From Takakia lepidozioides (Eukaryota > Streptophyta > Takakiopsida > Takakiales > Takakiaceae), in contig CM060731.1 in assembly GCA_030704615.1 (NCBI GenBank), forward strand, positions 27,588,001-27,652,000: a DNA stretch of 64,000 nucleotides, given 5' to 3'. The notes beneath the pieces are model-generated. The model saw nothing but the letters and a program-made list of their open reading frames with translations, had not been told where the DNA came from and searched no databases. Of this stretch, positions 52,841-64,000 are shown piece after piece. How positions within the stretch are numbered: position 1 is the stretch's first letter; every line of letters begins with the position of its first letter. The position numbers and the translations under genes are program-made.

Positions 52841-53130
52841 TCCAAATGATTCACAGGAAGTTGGGGGCCCTTCGTGTTTGAATCCCAGTCCGAATTACAA
52901 AATAAATAAATTTGTCTTTTCATTAGTCAACTTTGTTGTTTTTTCTAATATTTCTTAAAGGAGCGTATTTTCTTTGTTAGAGGGAACCCCCAAGACCCCT
53001 CACAGAAAAGGGTAAGTAGTGACCCTTCACCCTGAAGGGTTACTGCCTTCCGCTGGGAAGGTGGACACTGGACACCTTTGTGGCACCAATTGGTGGATTG
53101 AACCCACAACCACTTCTGAGGTGGTATGTG
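52841..53130. repeat. SINE-like remnants with B-box motifs
   Basis: GTTTGAATCCC at about 52,878 (plus) and GGGTTCAATCC at about 53,092 (minus) resemble B boxes of tRNA-derived SINEs. A boxes and full bodies are not clear, so these are weak calls. Confidence 0.35.
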
Positions 53131-56100
53131 CCAGTGTCGGGAGGATACAGGATACCCTTTTTCTGCCATTATACTTACCCCCGTGGTAAAACCCGTATAT
53201 GGATATACCCTCCCCTGGAAATTCAGAAATACCCTTACCCTACCCTTGTCAGGGGTAATTTAGTGGCTCTCTTGTAGAGAGAGACTTTGGGGAGACATGC
53301 AAGTCAATGGAGAAAATGTGGTCAAAGGAGCTTCCACCGTGTCAAGGCGCTGATTGGTGTGTTGTGCTGAGTCATGCTCCCTAGTCTTACCTTCCCTTAT
53401 GTTGTGCCAAAGCAAAGCAAGAGAGCCAATTGCCGTTTGAGACTTGTTAATTATTAATTATTATTTACCTCCTGGATATTTTTTCACATAAACCCTTTAT
53501 TCACATCTGAGTCACCGCTACGTGGCACGGCATGAGAGGGTACAAGCCAAATAGGCAAATCTGGGCCCCCATAAAATGAAGGGTACTTAGAATGAAAGTG
53601 TATGGCTAAGGGTTACTTTATCCCTTGGCAAGGGTAGAGTGTGAGAGCATGCTCTACTTAAGTATGCATTGCGTTGGGCGGCACACTGAAGGAAGACTTG
53701 GGAGCAGGTAAAAAGGCGGGCCATCACAACATTATTCCCACGCAGGGCCCTTCCCAACGCAGGATCCAATGTGTGCCACGCTACCTTGGATCCGGCATTC
53801 GCATCAGCCCTCAGTGGGAATAATGTCCACGCTGCTTTTGACACCAACTTCTGCGGGGGCTCTCTTCAGGATTTCCTGTGGTGCACCGACAGACATGTGG
53901 TATTTCCACGAGTGTCTGTTCCCTCATGCGGCAGTAGTGACTAGGCCTAGTGAGCTTGGCAGCCACAACCTTGAAGTGGAAGAGAGGGCCGTGTGACAAC
54001 TTGTTTTTTGCCTTGGAGGCAAAGAGCCAGAGTAGAAGGAGGGCTTACAACTTTAGTGGGAGTGCATCCGAAATTGCTTCCTTGGTGGGAGTCAATCCGT
54101 TGTGTCATGTCATCTCTAGCTTTGGTATCAAAGAGCCAATATGAAACTGGGAAGCGATTCACAACCAGGAAATTAATAGCCCCATGGGTGGCAATAGTAT
54201 AGGTAGGGGTTGGACCGTAGCCCGCTTGGGACTCACCGCAGCCTAGTAATAAGGTTATGGGAGAAGGGATGGACTCACGTAGGAAGAGCTGTGGAAGATT
54301 GCAGAAGGCAATCGAAAGGGGGCAATTGTTGGTTGTGCTGCCCCACTCCAAGGCCATCAATAGTAGACTTGTAAGACAAGATGTTGAATGCATTGATATG
54401 AGTAAGCTGAAGAAGGACCCTTGTCCATCAGGAGATGCACATATGTAATGCTCCTCTTGAAGGTTCTCACAATCCCCGGACGAGAAACCGGCGCGGACAA
54501 ATCATAGCTTCTCCGTTGTGTGGAGTTAAAACTGAGAAAAGAAAAGAAATGGCACTGTGTAAGTGTGTTGCAACCCCAGAGTATAGTTGAGGTTGAGGAC
54601 ATCTAGAGGAGCAATCCAAAGTCAAGAGGAATCCCGGGAGCATTAAGGAAGGTGGTGGGTGGGTGCCAAAGTAGGACAGCGAAAAATAGAATATGCATGT
54701 TCATGACGAGCAAGCTCTCGCATGCGAACAAAAAGACGACTGCAAGTTGGATGCGGCACTCACTCATCAGGAGAAGACAAAGGATCGTCTTGCGAGGAAG
54801 AGAATCCTGTCGGGTGGACTGGAAAAAATAAAAGTTGGGGGCGGTTGGGCCATACATAGTGGAAGAATGGGTCCACTGTGTGGGGAAGTAACTGTGTGGA
54901 AGCTATGGCCCACCAACAATCTTGGTTTGGGAAGAGGTTGGAGATACCCGATGGTGGCCACAGATGGTCGTGTCTTGTTGGTGGATGTAGACCCAACAGT
55001 GAAGAGATGGTCTTGGACACGGGTGAGGTGGAGCCACCGCTTGGAAGATCGCTCGAGTTGTTAGATGGGGACGAGGCGGAATCTGCAGCTAAGAACCTCC
55101 TTCCATGTGGTCATAGCCGACCAAAAGGTGATGTCAATGTCGGGTTTTGAACCTTGGTGGGCCCTTCTACGTGTAACCCTTCCCAAATTCCTGTATCTTG
55201 TCCCGACCGACCTCCAGCCTCTCTGTAAAAAGTGTGGAGTCAGGAGATGGGCGGATCTTTGACTTTCACTTGCTGTCTGGAGTTGGTTTTGGGGATAACT
55301 TGTAGTCTGGTTGAGCAGGCGGTCTTTGGTTTTCTTCAGGCCATTTTTCTTTGCTCTCCCTTCTTCAGTAAAGCAACAGACTCCTCTTGGGAGATTTGGG
55401 GTGGTTTCATGAACGGCCCAACGGCAAGTCCCGGTCAAACCATTACAACGTGCCGTCTTTGGAGGGGTGGGACCTGAGTGCACATGCAAAGAGGCCCTTA
55501 AGGAAACCTCCATCCTTGTCTGTTGCTTCCTGGTGTAAGTGGGGCCATTGAGACACTATAATTGATCGAACCCTCATCCAACAAAACATGATGTCTCCTA
55601 AAATTCTCAGGGAAGTCTTGAGTAGATTGTGAAATCATGTAAACATACTTTTCCCATCATCCCCAACATAAACATCTGTCAGTGATCATTTTGAAATATT
55701 GCCCCGACAGCAATCACAAGCGCCTCACATCTGACCCTGCCTTAAGCTGCCTAGAAAATAGTCTGCTGCCGAGGTTTGCGAAGGATCGACGACAAAGCCG
55801 TCAACACGCCCTACTGTCTGTTTTGTCACTCCCACCAAAGATCGTTCTTCTCCGGAAATTTTCCATAACACTACATCTCTTCCTGCAACAAGGGCACCTT
55901 CGATACTGCATGAAGTAGACATGGCAAGTATTGGGGATACGCACATGTTTTCTCTGCTTGTAGGATGGCTCCACACTCCACACTCCACACCTGGCCATGC
56001 AAGGAGATGGGCAGGTACTTGAAGTAAGCAAGCACGAATAACTTACATGCCCTCTCTAGTGCCCTCTCCAACGTACTACATTCGTTCATTCCAAATAAGG

Positions 56101-56268
56101 ATTCTAAAGTGTATGGTACATTGCAACTAAGTTCTGAGTTGTGAGCAAACGTTTCTTGCGCTCTCTGAAGAGTCACAAGCAGTCGAGAAGAAACGCTTCT
56201 TTACGCGGGCTTCGCCACAGTTTTCCCTCTCAACGCTCTGCCTGGGCTTATACCTTAGCGCCCTCTGT
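53131..56268. other. No gene recognised
   Basis: Many overlapping frames on both strands without domains. Sequence texture (GGAAGAGG-rich, G-rich plus strand around 53.9-55.1 kb) suggests degraded transposon, but no protein match could be made. It separates the aquaporin from the 3' end of the ABCC gene. Confidence 0.35.
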
Positions 56269-58905
56269 TTAGAGATGCTGGACGTTTTTCCAGTACTCCA
56301 CAACAAGTTTTCTAAATAATGAGTTGTTATTCTCCAACAGTTTGAGTGGTGTGTCATATTCAGCCATTACACCTGCCACCCCACAACCACACAGCAGTTC
56401 ATTAGTATTACAACACGGCAGTCAGCAAAACAAGAACTTAGTATGTCCACGGAATGGGCAGAGGGCCCATGGAACACAGTAGAACCACTGAAACCCAAAG
56501 AGATGAGAAAGAAATAAAGGCTGAAATATATTTCGTCCCCAGAAGGGACCAGGGGATACAAGTGCATTAACGAAGGACTACTTGAAGAGCATGCATTGCA
56601 GGAAAGCAGTTTTCCTCATGTCAATATCCTCATGCCATTCACTGTGAACATTGACTAGCCATGGCCTTGCAGCCATCTACCATGGGGCAAACTAACCCTC
56701 CCGGAGCATTTTTTGGGGTTTGCATCCACCAATGCTTAACTTCGTAGTGGGACTTACCTTGGTATCAACAATTGGTTGGGGCTTTCCAGATTTCCTCTAG
56801 AAAGCCCTTCACAGAAGCATCGATCTGATGTGTGTGATCTGCAGCTAGACCCCAACAGTGCCAGGGCTTTAGGCTTACACTAAAGATTTTGGAGGTTGGT
56901 GGACAGAGGTACAGGGACTATGTTCCTGATGGTCTTGAAGAGTGATGAGAATACCCTGGACACTGAATCAGCAAATGGAAATTGTCTTCAGGCTGCCCGC
57001 ACATTGGGCAATCTCCCTTCCTCTCTGCATCTGTTTATTGTTCGAAAGTAGACTCCCCCATCATGAGTTTAAAAGTGCTGAGGTAGGTAGGCCCTTCAGG
57101 TCATCCTTAGGGTCCTCACCCTGTCGAACTTCTCTTGAGTTTAATTTTCTGTGGGACTCTACTGTCAATGTGGCATTCTTAGACAGAGTCACCTTCAATG
57201 CACCTCTGTTTCCAAGTCTCAAGATGGGTGCCATCAGCCCGACAATCCAAGCCTAAACTTGAGCATGTAGGTTTACAGGACACGTTGTCCATCCTAGGGT
57301 TCACCCCAAAAACTACAGCCAACTCCCAGGAATCACCCTGGGGATACCAGCACTGTCTGGAATATGGGATATATTTTTTGAGCGTAAGAGGTTTAAATGC
57401 AAGGGCATACCCTAGCCCAGGTGTCAAGAATGCAACTGCCCATGTTGAGTGGAGGGGCTGCCCCCAAGCAGGGATCTGCTTGTTACCATTCAGAGATCAT
57501 CACTACTAGGAACTGCACGGAATGCCCGTGTAGACATATTCTGAAAAGGAGAGGCCCCACTCCAACTAAATCCAATGCGATACCTTACCTGAAGCAATAT
57601 GCTTCAGGTCAAACAAACATGGGCGAGTCTTCACAAGGCCAGCATGTGGTCACAGCAACGTTTATCTACTCGACCAGTTCACCCATAGTATGCTACATAG
57701 TGGCCAGAGAGAGAGAATATAATCATGAGATATTCTTCACCGTAGCGTTGTGCCCATAGACTCCAGGCCCAGTAGTGCGGAACAAGAGGGAACAGACACT
57801 ACCTTTATGAGGGGTTCACTCCAGTAGTGGGCCTTACCTTTGTATCAACAATTGGTTTGGACTTTCCAGATTTCCTCTAGAAAGCCCTTCACACAAGCAT
57901 CTGCTGTGTGTGAGCAGCCCCTAGGTTAGACCCAGCAGGGCCAGGGATTTAGGCTCAGCCTCGAGATTTTGAAAGTTGGAGAACAGAGGTGCAGGGACTG
58001 TGTTCTTGAAAGCACCAAATGAGGGTCGCTGATGAGAATACCCCGGACATTGTATCAGAACATGGATAGTCTTCAGGCCGCCCGCACATTGGGCATGGAC
58101 AATCTCCTTCTCTCTGCATCTGTTTATTGTAGGCTCCTCTACCGGATAATTTCAGTCTAGTGCAGAGGGTATATAGGCCCTTCTGATCATCCTTAAGGTC
58201 CTCAGCCATGTCACAAACTGGAAACAAGTTCAGGGAAGAGATTGTACTCATAAGACGTTGTTTGCCGTAGCCTTGTGGCCATTGACCCCGCGCCCAGTTT
58301 GAGCGGGAACAAAAGGGACAGAACCTACCTCTGTCAGGGGCTGAGGTTGGTAGTAAGACTTACCTTCATATATAGAATTAATCCGGGTTTTCCAGATATC
58401 CTCTAGAAATCCCTTCACACAAGCATCAATCTGCTGTGTGTGATTTGCCCAAAACTAGGCCACAGGAGGGCCTGGGCTTTTGGCTCAGCCTCGAGACTTT
58501 CAAAGTTGGTAAACAGGGGTACAGGCACAATTCCCTTGATAGATTTGAAGAGAGCGTCTCTTTGGTGAGAGAACCCCGGACAGTGTATCAGAAAATGAAT
58601 ACTGTCTTCAGATTGCCCACACAGCGGGCAATTGCACTCTCCCTTTCCTCTCTGCTTCTGTTTGCTGTTCAAAGGTAGGCTTCCTGCCCTGAGTTTAGTG
58701 CCGAGAGTGGGTAGACCCTTGAGGTCCTCCCCCATGTCACTGACTGGAAACAAGTTCAGGGAAGAGAGAGAGAGAGAGAGAGAGTACTAAGAGGTTGTTA
58801 GCCATAGCCTTGTGGTCATAGACCCCGCACCCAGTCTGAGCGTAACAAAAAGAGAGAGAATGTACTCATAAGACGTTGTTTGCCGTAGCCTTGTGGCCAA
58901 AGAAA

Positions 58906-58937
<32 letters not shown>

Positions 58938-59202
58938 TGTACTAAGAGGTTGTTTGCCATAGCCTTGTGGCCATAGACCCCGCGCCCAGTCTGAGCGGAA
59001 CAAAAAGAGAGAGAGAATGTACTCTTAAGACGTTGTTTGCCGTAGCCTTGTGGCCAAAGAAAAGAGAGAAATGAAATGAAATGAAATGAAATGGTGCTTT
59101 ATAACATCCGCGGAAAGCTCATAGAGCTTATGGGACGAAGAAAACATGAGAGAGGAAACAAAAACCAAAACCAGAACCAGAGATAAAGACTACTAAAGAC
59201 TA

Positions 59203-59243
<41 letters not shown>

Positions 59244-62200
59244 ATACCATCAGTGAGGGCTAAAACCATATCACTGTCAACCACTGTGGGTATCCGATGG
59301 GCAACAGTAATAACTGTACAATCGCAGAAATCCACTCTGATCAAGTGTTGGATGATGGCGTCAGTGGTTGTGTCAATTGAAGCTGTGGCCTCATCCAACA
59401 CAAGAATCCGGCTGTGCTTCAGCAAAGCACGCCCCAGACAAAAGAGCTGCCTTTGTCCCACACTCCAGTTTTCACCCTCATCGCTCACTGCAATGTATCC
59501 CCAACAATATATGCTCCATGAAATTCTTGAGGAAGGACAGAATGACATCCTAGACTTGAAAAAGTATGAGTGCACAATTCTATTAGAGAGTGAAGATCTC
59601 GAGAAAGGTAGAATGAGAGAAGAAGAAACTTGAACAAGGTTAGTTGTTTTTGCCATAGCCTTGAGCTACATTTAGACATTCAAGGAACATGGGGGGTGTG
59701 GCTGGAGCACAGAATTGTGGCTATTACCATCGCTGGAAGCTAACTCCAGAAGTGACATATGAAAGTACAATGGTTCTCACCTTCTAGCTTTCCGGAAATG
59801 CCTTCACTACCACATCAATTTAATGCTGAACTTCACCCTAGCATTCAGAACTATCTTCCTCAATAGTCTTCTCAAATGTATTTGTACATGCCTTTAACAT
59901 TCATTGAGATAAACAGAGGCTAGTAGCACAAAAATTCACTACAGCCTTGGGAATGGCCACTACCTGGTGCATCAAGCTTTGCTTGCATTCCTCGAATGTT
60001 GTCTGCTAGCTGACATTTATCCAAAGCCTGCCCTCAAGACAACACGACAGTTAGCACCTCCGCGTAGATTCCCCTACCCCACCAGATACAGACACAATGC
60101 TGACATGCAGCACACCATTTCTATGTTCTGACCTCCATTAACCAAGGTTCATTTGCAGATTTTCCTGTCATCACGTCAGCAACTTCATCACTGGCTTAGG
60201 ATGACACATGATTACTTACTCAGAGACATTGAACAACCGATCACTATGGTTCTCCAAAATCTATATTGAAGAGAAGAGAACTTAACTATAGTATCCACAA
60301 ATGCTCACAAACTGAGTTATCAAAAGCGGTGGTGTGTACAATACAACTACTGAACAATTTCTTGATTACCCCCTACTGTGATTCATTGAGACTAAAAGTC
60401 CTGTAATAGTGCGGCCATACTCAATGTTGCAGGCTCCACAAAACCAAACAACGTCACATATGCCCACTACAAATTAATTTGTGCACAGAAGTTTGTAATC
60501 CATTTTATGATAGGTGGTTAATAGAAAGCTGGATCTGACATGTGAAGTACCTCCCAAATCTCTCTATCTGAATGTTCCCCAAGTGGGTCAAGGTTTGATC
60601 GCACACTGCCTCGGAAAAGTGTAGGCTCCTGTGGGATAATGCCCAGTCTTGAGCGCAAATCGTGGAGGCCAATTGTTGTAATATCCAGACTGTCAATCAA
60701 AATCCTGCCGCCTGATGGCTCAACCAGACGGAAAAGAGCACTGATGAGAGTGGTCTTACCACTCCCGGTCCGACCCACTACACCCACTCTCTGGCCACCC
60801 TTAATTGTGCAAGTGACCCCTTTCAGAACCAGAGGGGCAGTTGGCCTGTACCGAATCTGTCTTGTGGAGTGCAAACACGCCATGTAAGTGAGTTACAGCA
60901 TTTGATCATCCCTCCCTCTCTCTGGCCTTGTTTCATTCCTCCAAATTTGAAGTTGCTGATATGAATGAAGAAAGCAAGCACGGTCACAAGCTAAGGCAAG
61001 CATGCCCCATTCTACGGAAAAGAACAAGAGCTAGCCTTAATGACTAGCAGAACCTCACTCATTGGACATGCTTCAGATGAGAGAAAAGGGGGAGGTGGGA
61101 AAGAAGGGAGTGCAGTTGACCTGCAAATGTTGAAGCTCTACTTTGCCTTCACTTGGCCACTGAGCTGATGGACGGCAATTGTCAATAATAAGGGGCCCCT
61201 CACTGGGAATGTGCATGTATTGCTGGATGCGCTCAACTGAGACAATGTTGTTCGCCAAGGTACACAGATATTGGATGACGAACACTAGTACTCCATTCAG
61301 TGTGAGCCCATAGATAAGTGACAACCCAGCAAACCCTACAATGGCAACCAAACAGAGTATTAAGTGTGCAATTGGAAATCAGGCCATCATCACATAAGCC
61401 AATTCCAGCTTTTGAGATCACTACATCACCAGTATGAGGCTTGCAGCACAACCCATCACACAGAGCAGACCTGCAAAACTGAAGCGGGAAAAGGGCCTTC
61501 TATGCTATAACTCTTGTATCTCCATCCTCCTCCAGCCCTCCTTCCGATCACAGCCTCTTGGGGAAAAGGGAACATACCGGAATTTACACGGTTTGGTGGC
61601 AGCAGGATCATGAGCAAAGCAGAAGTACAGAGAATAATTGCGCACAGTGTCTCCAAACGTAGAACAAGCCATTCATAAGCGATGAACGTGTGGAAGAAGA
61701 GACCGGAATCCACATCAATGAGCTGCAAATTCTTCTTCTTGAACTGTTCAGTCTTTCGAAATGCACGAATAGTCATGGCACCACTGATGGTCTCCCCAAA
61801 GTTGTTCACAATTGGAGCCTTAGTGGTCCCATTCATTCTCATCAGTTCCTTGGCGGAGGTAAGGTAATAACGCTGTAGTGAAACATATCATGCTACGTTA
61901 GTACAAATTATAATTGACATGTCTGCCTCTGTCATGTATCTTTCATATTGTGAAGAAAAGTGCAGCAGCTCACATGAAATATTGAGGATGTCAAAACTTT
62001 TATCACATTCCCTGTGTGTCCCATGGTCCCATGTCCAATGGTCCCTTTGGGGCTCTGGTGGACGGAAAAAATATTCTTCATCTTCTCGTCTCTCTCTTCT
62101 ATACTGTATGAAGTTCCTTTTGTAGAGGTTATAAGGCCCCTTTGTTTCTGTTTTGTTTCAGGTGTGAGTAGAGTGACAGAGCAAGCATAGTATAATAAAC

Positions 62201-63241
62201 ATCTGCGTCACTCTGCTGACAACCTCCATCACTTTCAAACATTGGAACATAAACCTTATCTGTGACTGGAAGGAAGGACCTTACTTGGAGCCATCTCACA
62301 ACGAAGAGCGAGGGGATGACGACAATCAAGACTTGCCATGTGACCATTGCAATGATCACTATCACACCCAAAAGTTCTAGAGACACCGATGATACAAACC
62401 CGAAACCAAGGGGTACATCAATGTCCAATAGAGTCATGTCTTGGGAGATCTGCCCCAGGATTACCAACAAGCCATCAGAATTCAATTGATTAAAGCAATT
62501 AACAGACTCTAATTTAAAGCGTATTACAACATCAGTTCAAACAGCTCAAACTTGACACAAGAAAGCAAGAGAGGATTTGGAGGTATATTGACATACCCGG
62601 CTCAGGATTCTGCCCATCGGTGTAGAGTCAAAGAAGGCCATAGGTGCGCAGAAAAGACAAGTAATCAAAATGGAAAAAAAGGTTTTGGAAGCCTTCAAGC
62701 CCAGGGCAACATTATATCGGGAGCGTAGAAATACAAAAATCCCACTGACAATAGAAAGACCTGAATACACAACTATCAATACAGTATCACTTGTGATGGC
62801 ATCAGAAACACGAGTGGCCATCCAATAGTTGGCTGCCAACTGTCCCAAAACAAAAACACCTTGTGTCAGAATCCCCATAATAAAAAAAACCCAGCCGTGT
62901 GCAATTCGGATGTAATCTAGATAGGTTTTCAAGCCTGTGTCCCCTGTCTCTCTTTCTTCTTGCTGAACCAATTGGGTCATAACGATGGCTGGAGGTTCTG
63001 GCTCTCTCCGGCTACCCCTTCGTGACCTGGCTATACTAAGATTTTTCAGTAGTTGGGCCCCTGAGGAGGTGACTTCATCTGGGTTTGTTATCCCAGCCTC
63101 ATCCAACTCCTCACTTTCACCATTGTGAGAGACAGTCCCCATGGCTTCTTCGTGAGCCGTGACCAATAGCTTGAAGGCTTGTCCATCCTCCAGCAAATCA
63201 TCGTACTTGCCGGTTTGCACGATCTCACCATCATTCATAAC
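56269..63241 (-). CDS. ABCC: ABCC (MRP-type) transporter, C-terminal half, eight exons
   Basis: Exons (transcription order) 63,241-62,597, 62,449-62,285, 61,872-61,578, 61,335-61,121, 60,856-60,551, 60,027-59,964, 59,487-59,248 and 56,372-56,269 join in frame: 677 codons plus stop. The protein would export conjugated organic anions or phytochelatin-type conjugates with ATP, usually at the vacuole membrane. It starts within the NBD1 tail ([20 protein letters not shown]), then linker, TMD2 ([60 protein letters not shown]) and NBD2: Walker A GRTGSGKT (468-475 of the read part), Q-loop Gln516, signature SVGQRQ (572-577), Walker B ILVLDEA, H-loop His627. It ends [11 protein letters not shown]. All splice sites are GT..AG. 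The 5' exons lie beyond 64 kb. No damage seen. Confidence 0.93.
56730..57130 (-). mobile_element. LINE 3' fragment, copy 1
   Basis: Minus strand with a zinc-knuckle-like block preceded by LKGLPTLSTFKL-type sequence. About 80% similar by eye to copies 2 and 3 (shared AGATTTCCTCTAGAAAGCCC and GACACTGAATCAG-type segments). Confidence 0.6.
57131..57799. other. Spacer between LINE fragments
   Basis: No gene. Towards the right it includes a GAGAGAGAATATAATCATGAGA stretch and CCATAGACTCCAGGCCCAGT, a unit repeated at 58,240-59,060. Confidence 0.45.
57800..58260 (-). mobile_element. LINE 3' fragment, copy 2
   Basis: The minus frame reads [20 protein letters not shown], then [18 protein letters not shown], the zinc-binding region found after RT/RNase H in LINEs. 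An indel shifts the frame within the knuckle. Confidence 0.65.
58330..58762 (-). mobile_element. LINE 3' fragment, copy 3 (best preserved)
   Basis: The minus frame has [20 protein letters not shown], then [20 protein letters not shown] with [10 protein letters not shown]. The CPLCG..ED..H.L..CP pattern is the reverse-transcriptase zinc-binding domain of LINEs. Open for 112 codons, ending SRLMLV and a stop. Confidence 0.75.
58763..59096. repeat. Repeated GTTGTTTGCCRTAGCC unit with GA microsatellites
   Basis: At least four copies of a roughly 60-90 base unit containing GTTTGCCGTAGCCTTGTGGC and GAATGTACT, joined by (GA)n tracts. A run of five AAATG follows at 59,068-59,093. This unit also precedes LINE copies 1-3. 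Confidence 0.8.
59207..59242. repeat. GA microsatellite next to the ABCC exon donor
   Basis: (GA)n tract ending five bases short of the intron donor of the Walker B exon. Confidence 0.85.
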
Positions 63242-64000
63242 CTGGACAAGTCCAAGTGGTGTTCAAACTCAATATATGGTTGAACATCATCTGTTCTGGT
63301 GGTTTTTCAAGTCCAAAATCATTCATGTTACAATTGCCGGTTCCTAACCGCAAAAAGAAATGGAAAGATGGTGATGCTCAAAGATGAGAGAAAGAAAGCA
63401 AGAAGGGGGAAAAAAGCTTTATAATGTCCACAGAGAAAACCCCAAAGGCGCATGTGATGAAGTAGTAGACAACAACAAAAACCCAAGAGAAGGAGGCGCC
63501 CAACAAGAATTGATCTCCTACTGTAAATATGCAAGTGACCATCACCTTCTTTTTATGAATCATGATAGGCATTGTGACCAGACCCAAGGGTTCATAGTGA
63601 GATCCATCCCCAATGATAACTTCCATGCCATGGACAGGGCTAAGTTTGAGACCCAAGACCCTCACAACTTGGTGATAGACATGGTGCAGCCCGTGTCTAT
63701 CACACAGGCAAAGCTCAAATGACCAACATGGCATTGAGTGATCAAGGGGCTGATTTCCGGTACATGACTTTTCCTTGTCAACTCACCATCCATGGCTTTC
63801 AAATTTGTAGACAACATGACACTCTTCCTGTTCTGATCAGCAGGGTGCTTCCTGATCTCTTGCCCCCTGCCCAAGAGATCTTTCTAGTTTACATTCCAGA
63901 GGTCTGAGCAGCCTGAGAGGTGGCACCCCGGAGGATTTGCCCTTGACATAAGCAGAAAAATGGCAAGGAAGAATGAGATTTCACATGCCATTGGACGAAT
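63242..64000 (-). other. Intron of ABCC reaching the window edge
   Basis: Upstream of the acceptor at 63,242. Contains the protease fragment above. No NBD1 exon was found, so NBD1 and TMD1 must lie outside the window. Confidence 0.6.
63500..63890 (-). pseudogene. pol: Gypsy protease fragment in an ABCC intron
   Basis: In shifting minus frames: SPLITQCHVGHLSF and VIDTGCTMS (retropepsin Asp-Thr-Gly), then VLGLKLSPVHGMEVIIGDGS, HYEPLGLVTMPIMIHKKKVM and TVGDQFLLG. It is related along its length to the plus-strand protease at 33.7-34.0 kb. No RT follows: after QFLLG the sequence becomes unrelated near 63,500. It lies upstream of the first ABCC exon in the window, so probably in the preceding intron. 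Confidence 0.7.

Larger units (their letters stand above)
56373..59247 (-). other. Last intron of ABCC, 2.9 kb, filled with LINE 3' fragments and GA repeats
   Basis: Bounded by a GTATGC donor at 59,247 and a GGCAG acceptor at 56,373. The other introns are about 106-940 bases. It holds three LINE 3' copies and several GA-rich microsatellites. Confidence 0.85.

Noticed and set aside
53947-55513. Several minus frames of 80-150 codons
   Set aside because: Overlapping frames on both strands are open, none has a recognisable domain, and composition changes within frames. No gene called.

Overview
This is nuclear DNA of a land plant or close streptophyte relative. The evidence is a four-exon PIP-type aquaporin, a multi-exon ABCC (MRP-type) transporter, a PLS-class pentatricopeptide (PPR) gene with E and DYW remnants, GT..AG introns, Ty3/gypsy chromoviruses primed from initiator Met-tRNA, L1-type LINEs and tRNA-derived SINEs. 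Gene density is low, transposon load is high, and most coding remnants are broken. The recently multiplied PLS triplets, together with a ParB-like/FCP1-like protein family that I associate (from memory, unverified) with bryophytes and streptophyte algae, suggest a seedless lineage. I cannot name the species.

Layout. 0.8-9.9 kb (minus strand): a decayed intron-rich locus with, in transcription order, a ParB-like exon, a large uncharacterised exon, an acidic tail and three FCP1/NIF-like HAD phosphatase modules, with frameshifts and in-frame stops. A 24-bp near-palindrome recurs seven times at roughly 1-kb steps here. 9.8-12.7 kb: gag and an upstream ORF of a retroelement (minus). 13.25-13.5 kb: a 10-bp-period minisatellite. 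13.9-17.0 kb: a PPR pseudogene (minus) whose PLS triplet was copied at the DNA level about every 303 bp. 17-29 kb: mostly non-coding, with two exons of a protein kinase (minus, 21.3-22.1 kb), a possible SINE-like element, a 46-bp inverted repeat and dispersed repeats.

29.6-44.2 kb is a nest of retroelements: an L1-like RT pseudogene, a candidate LTR pair, plus-strand protease and RT fragments, a minus-strand gag fragment, a LINE fragment, and a complete 6,968-bp chromovirus (36,090-43,057, minus). The chromovirus has 725-bp LTRs, a Met-tRNA primer site, a 5-bp target duplication and a chromodomain, and sits inside an oppositely oriented sibling. 44.7-48.7 kb holds dispersed repeats and tRNA-derived SINEs.

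The two genes that look functional are at the right. The PIP2-like aquaporin (49,555-51,816, plus; 282 aa) has intact filter and gating residues. The C-terminal half of an ABCC transporter (56,269-63,241, minus; eight exons, 677 codons read) has complete NBD2 motifs. Its last exon is separated from the rest by a 2.9-kb intron full of LINE 3' fragments, and its upstream exons lie beyond the window. No operon, CRISPR, rRNA or convincing functional tRNA was seen.
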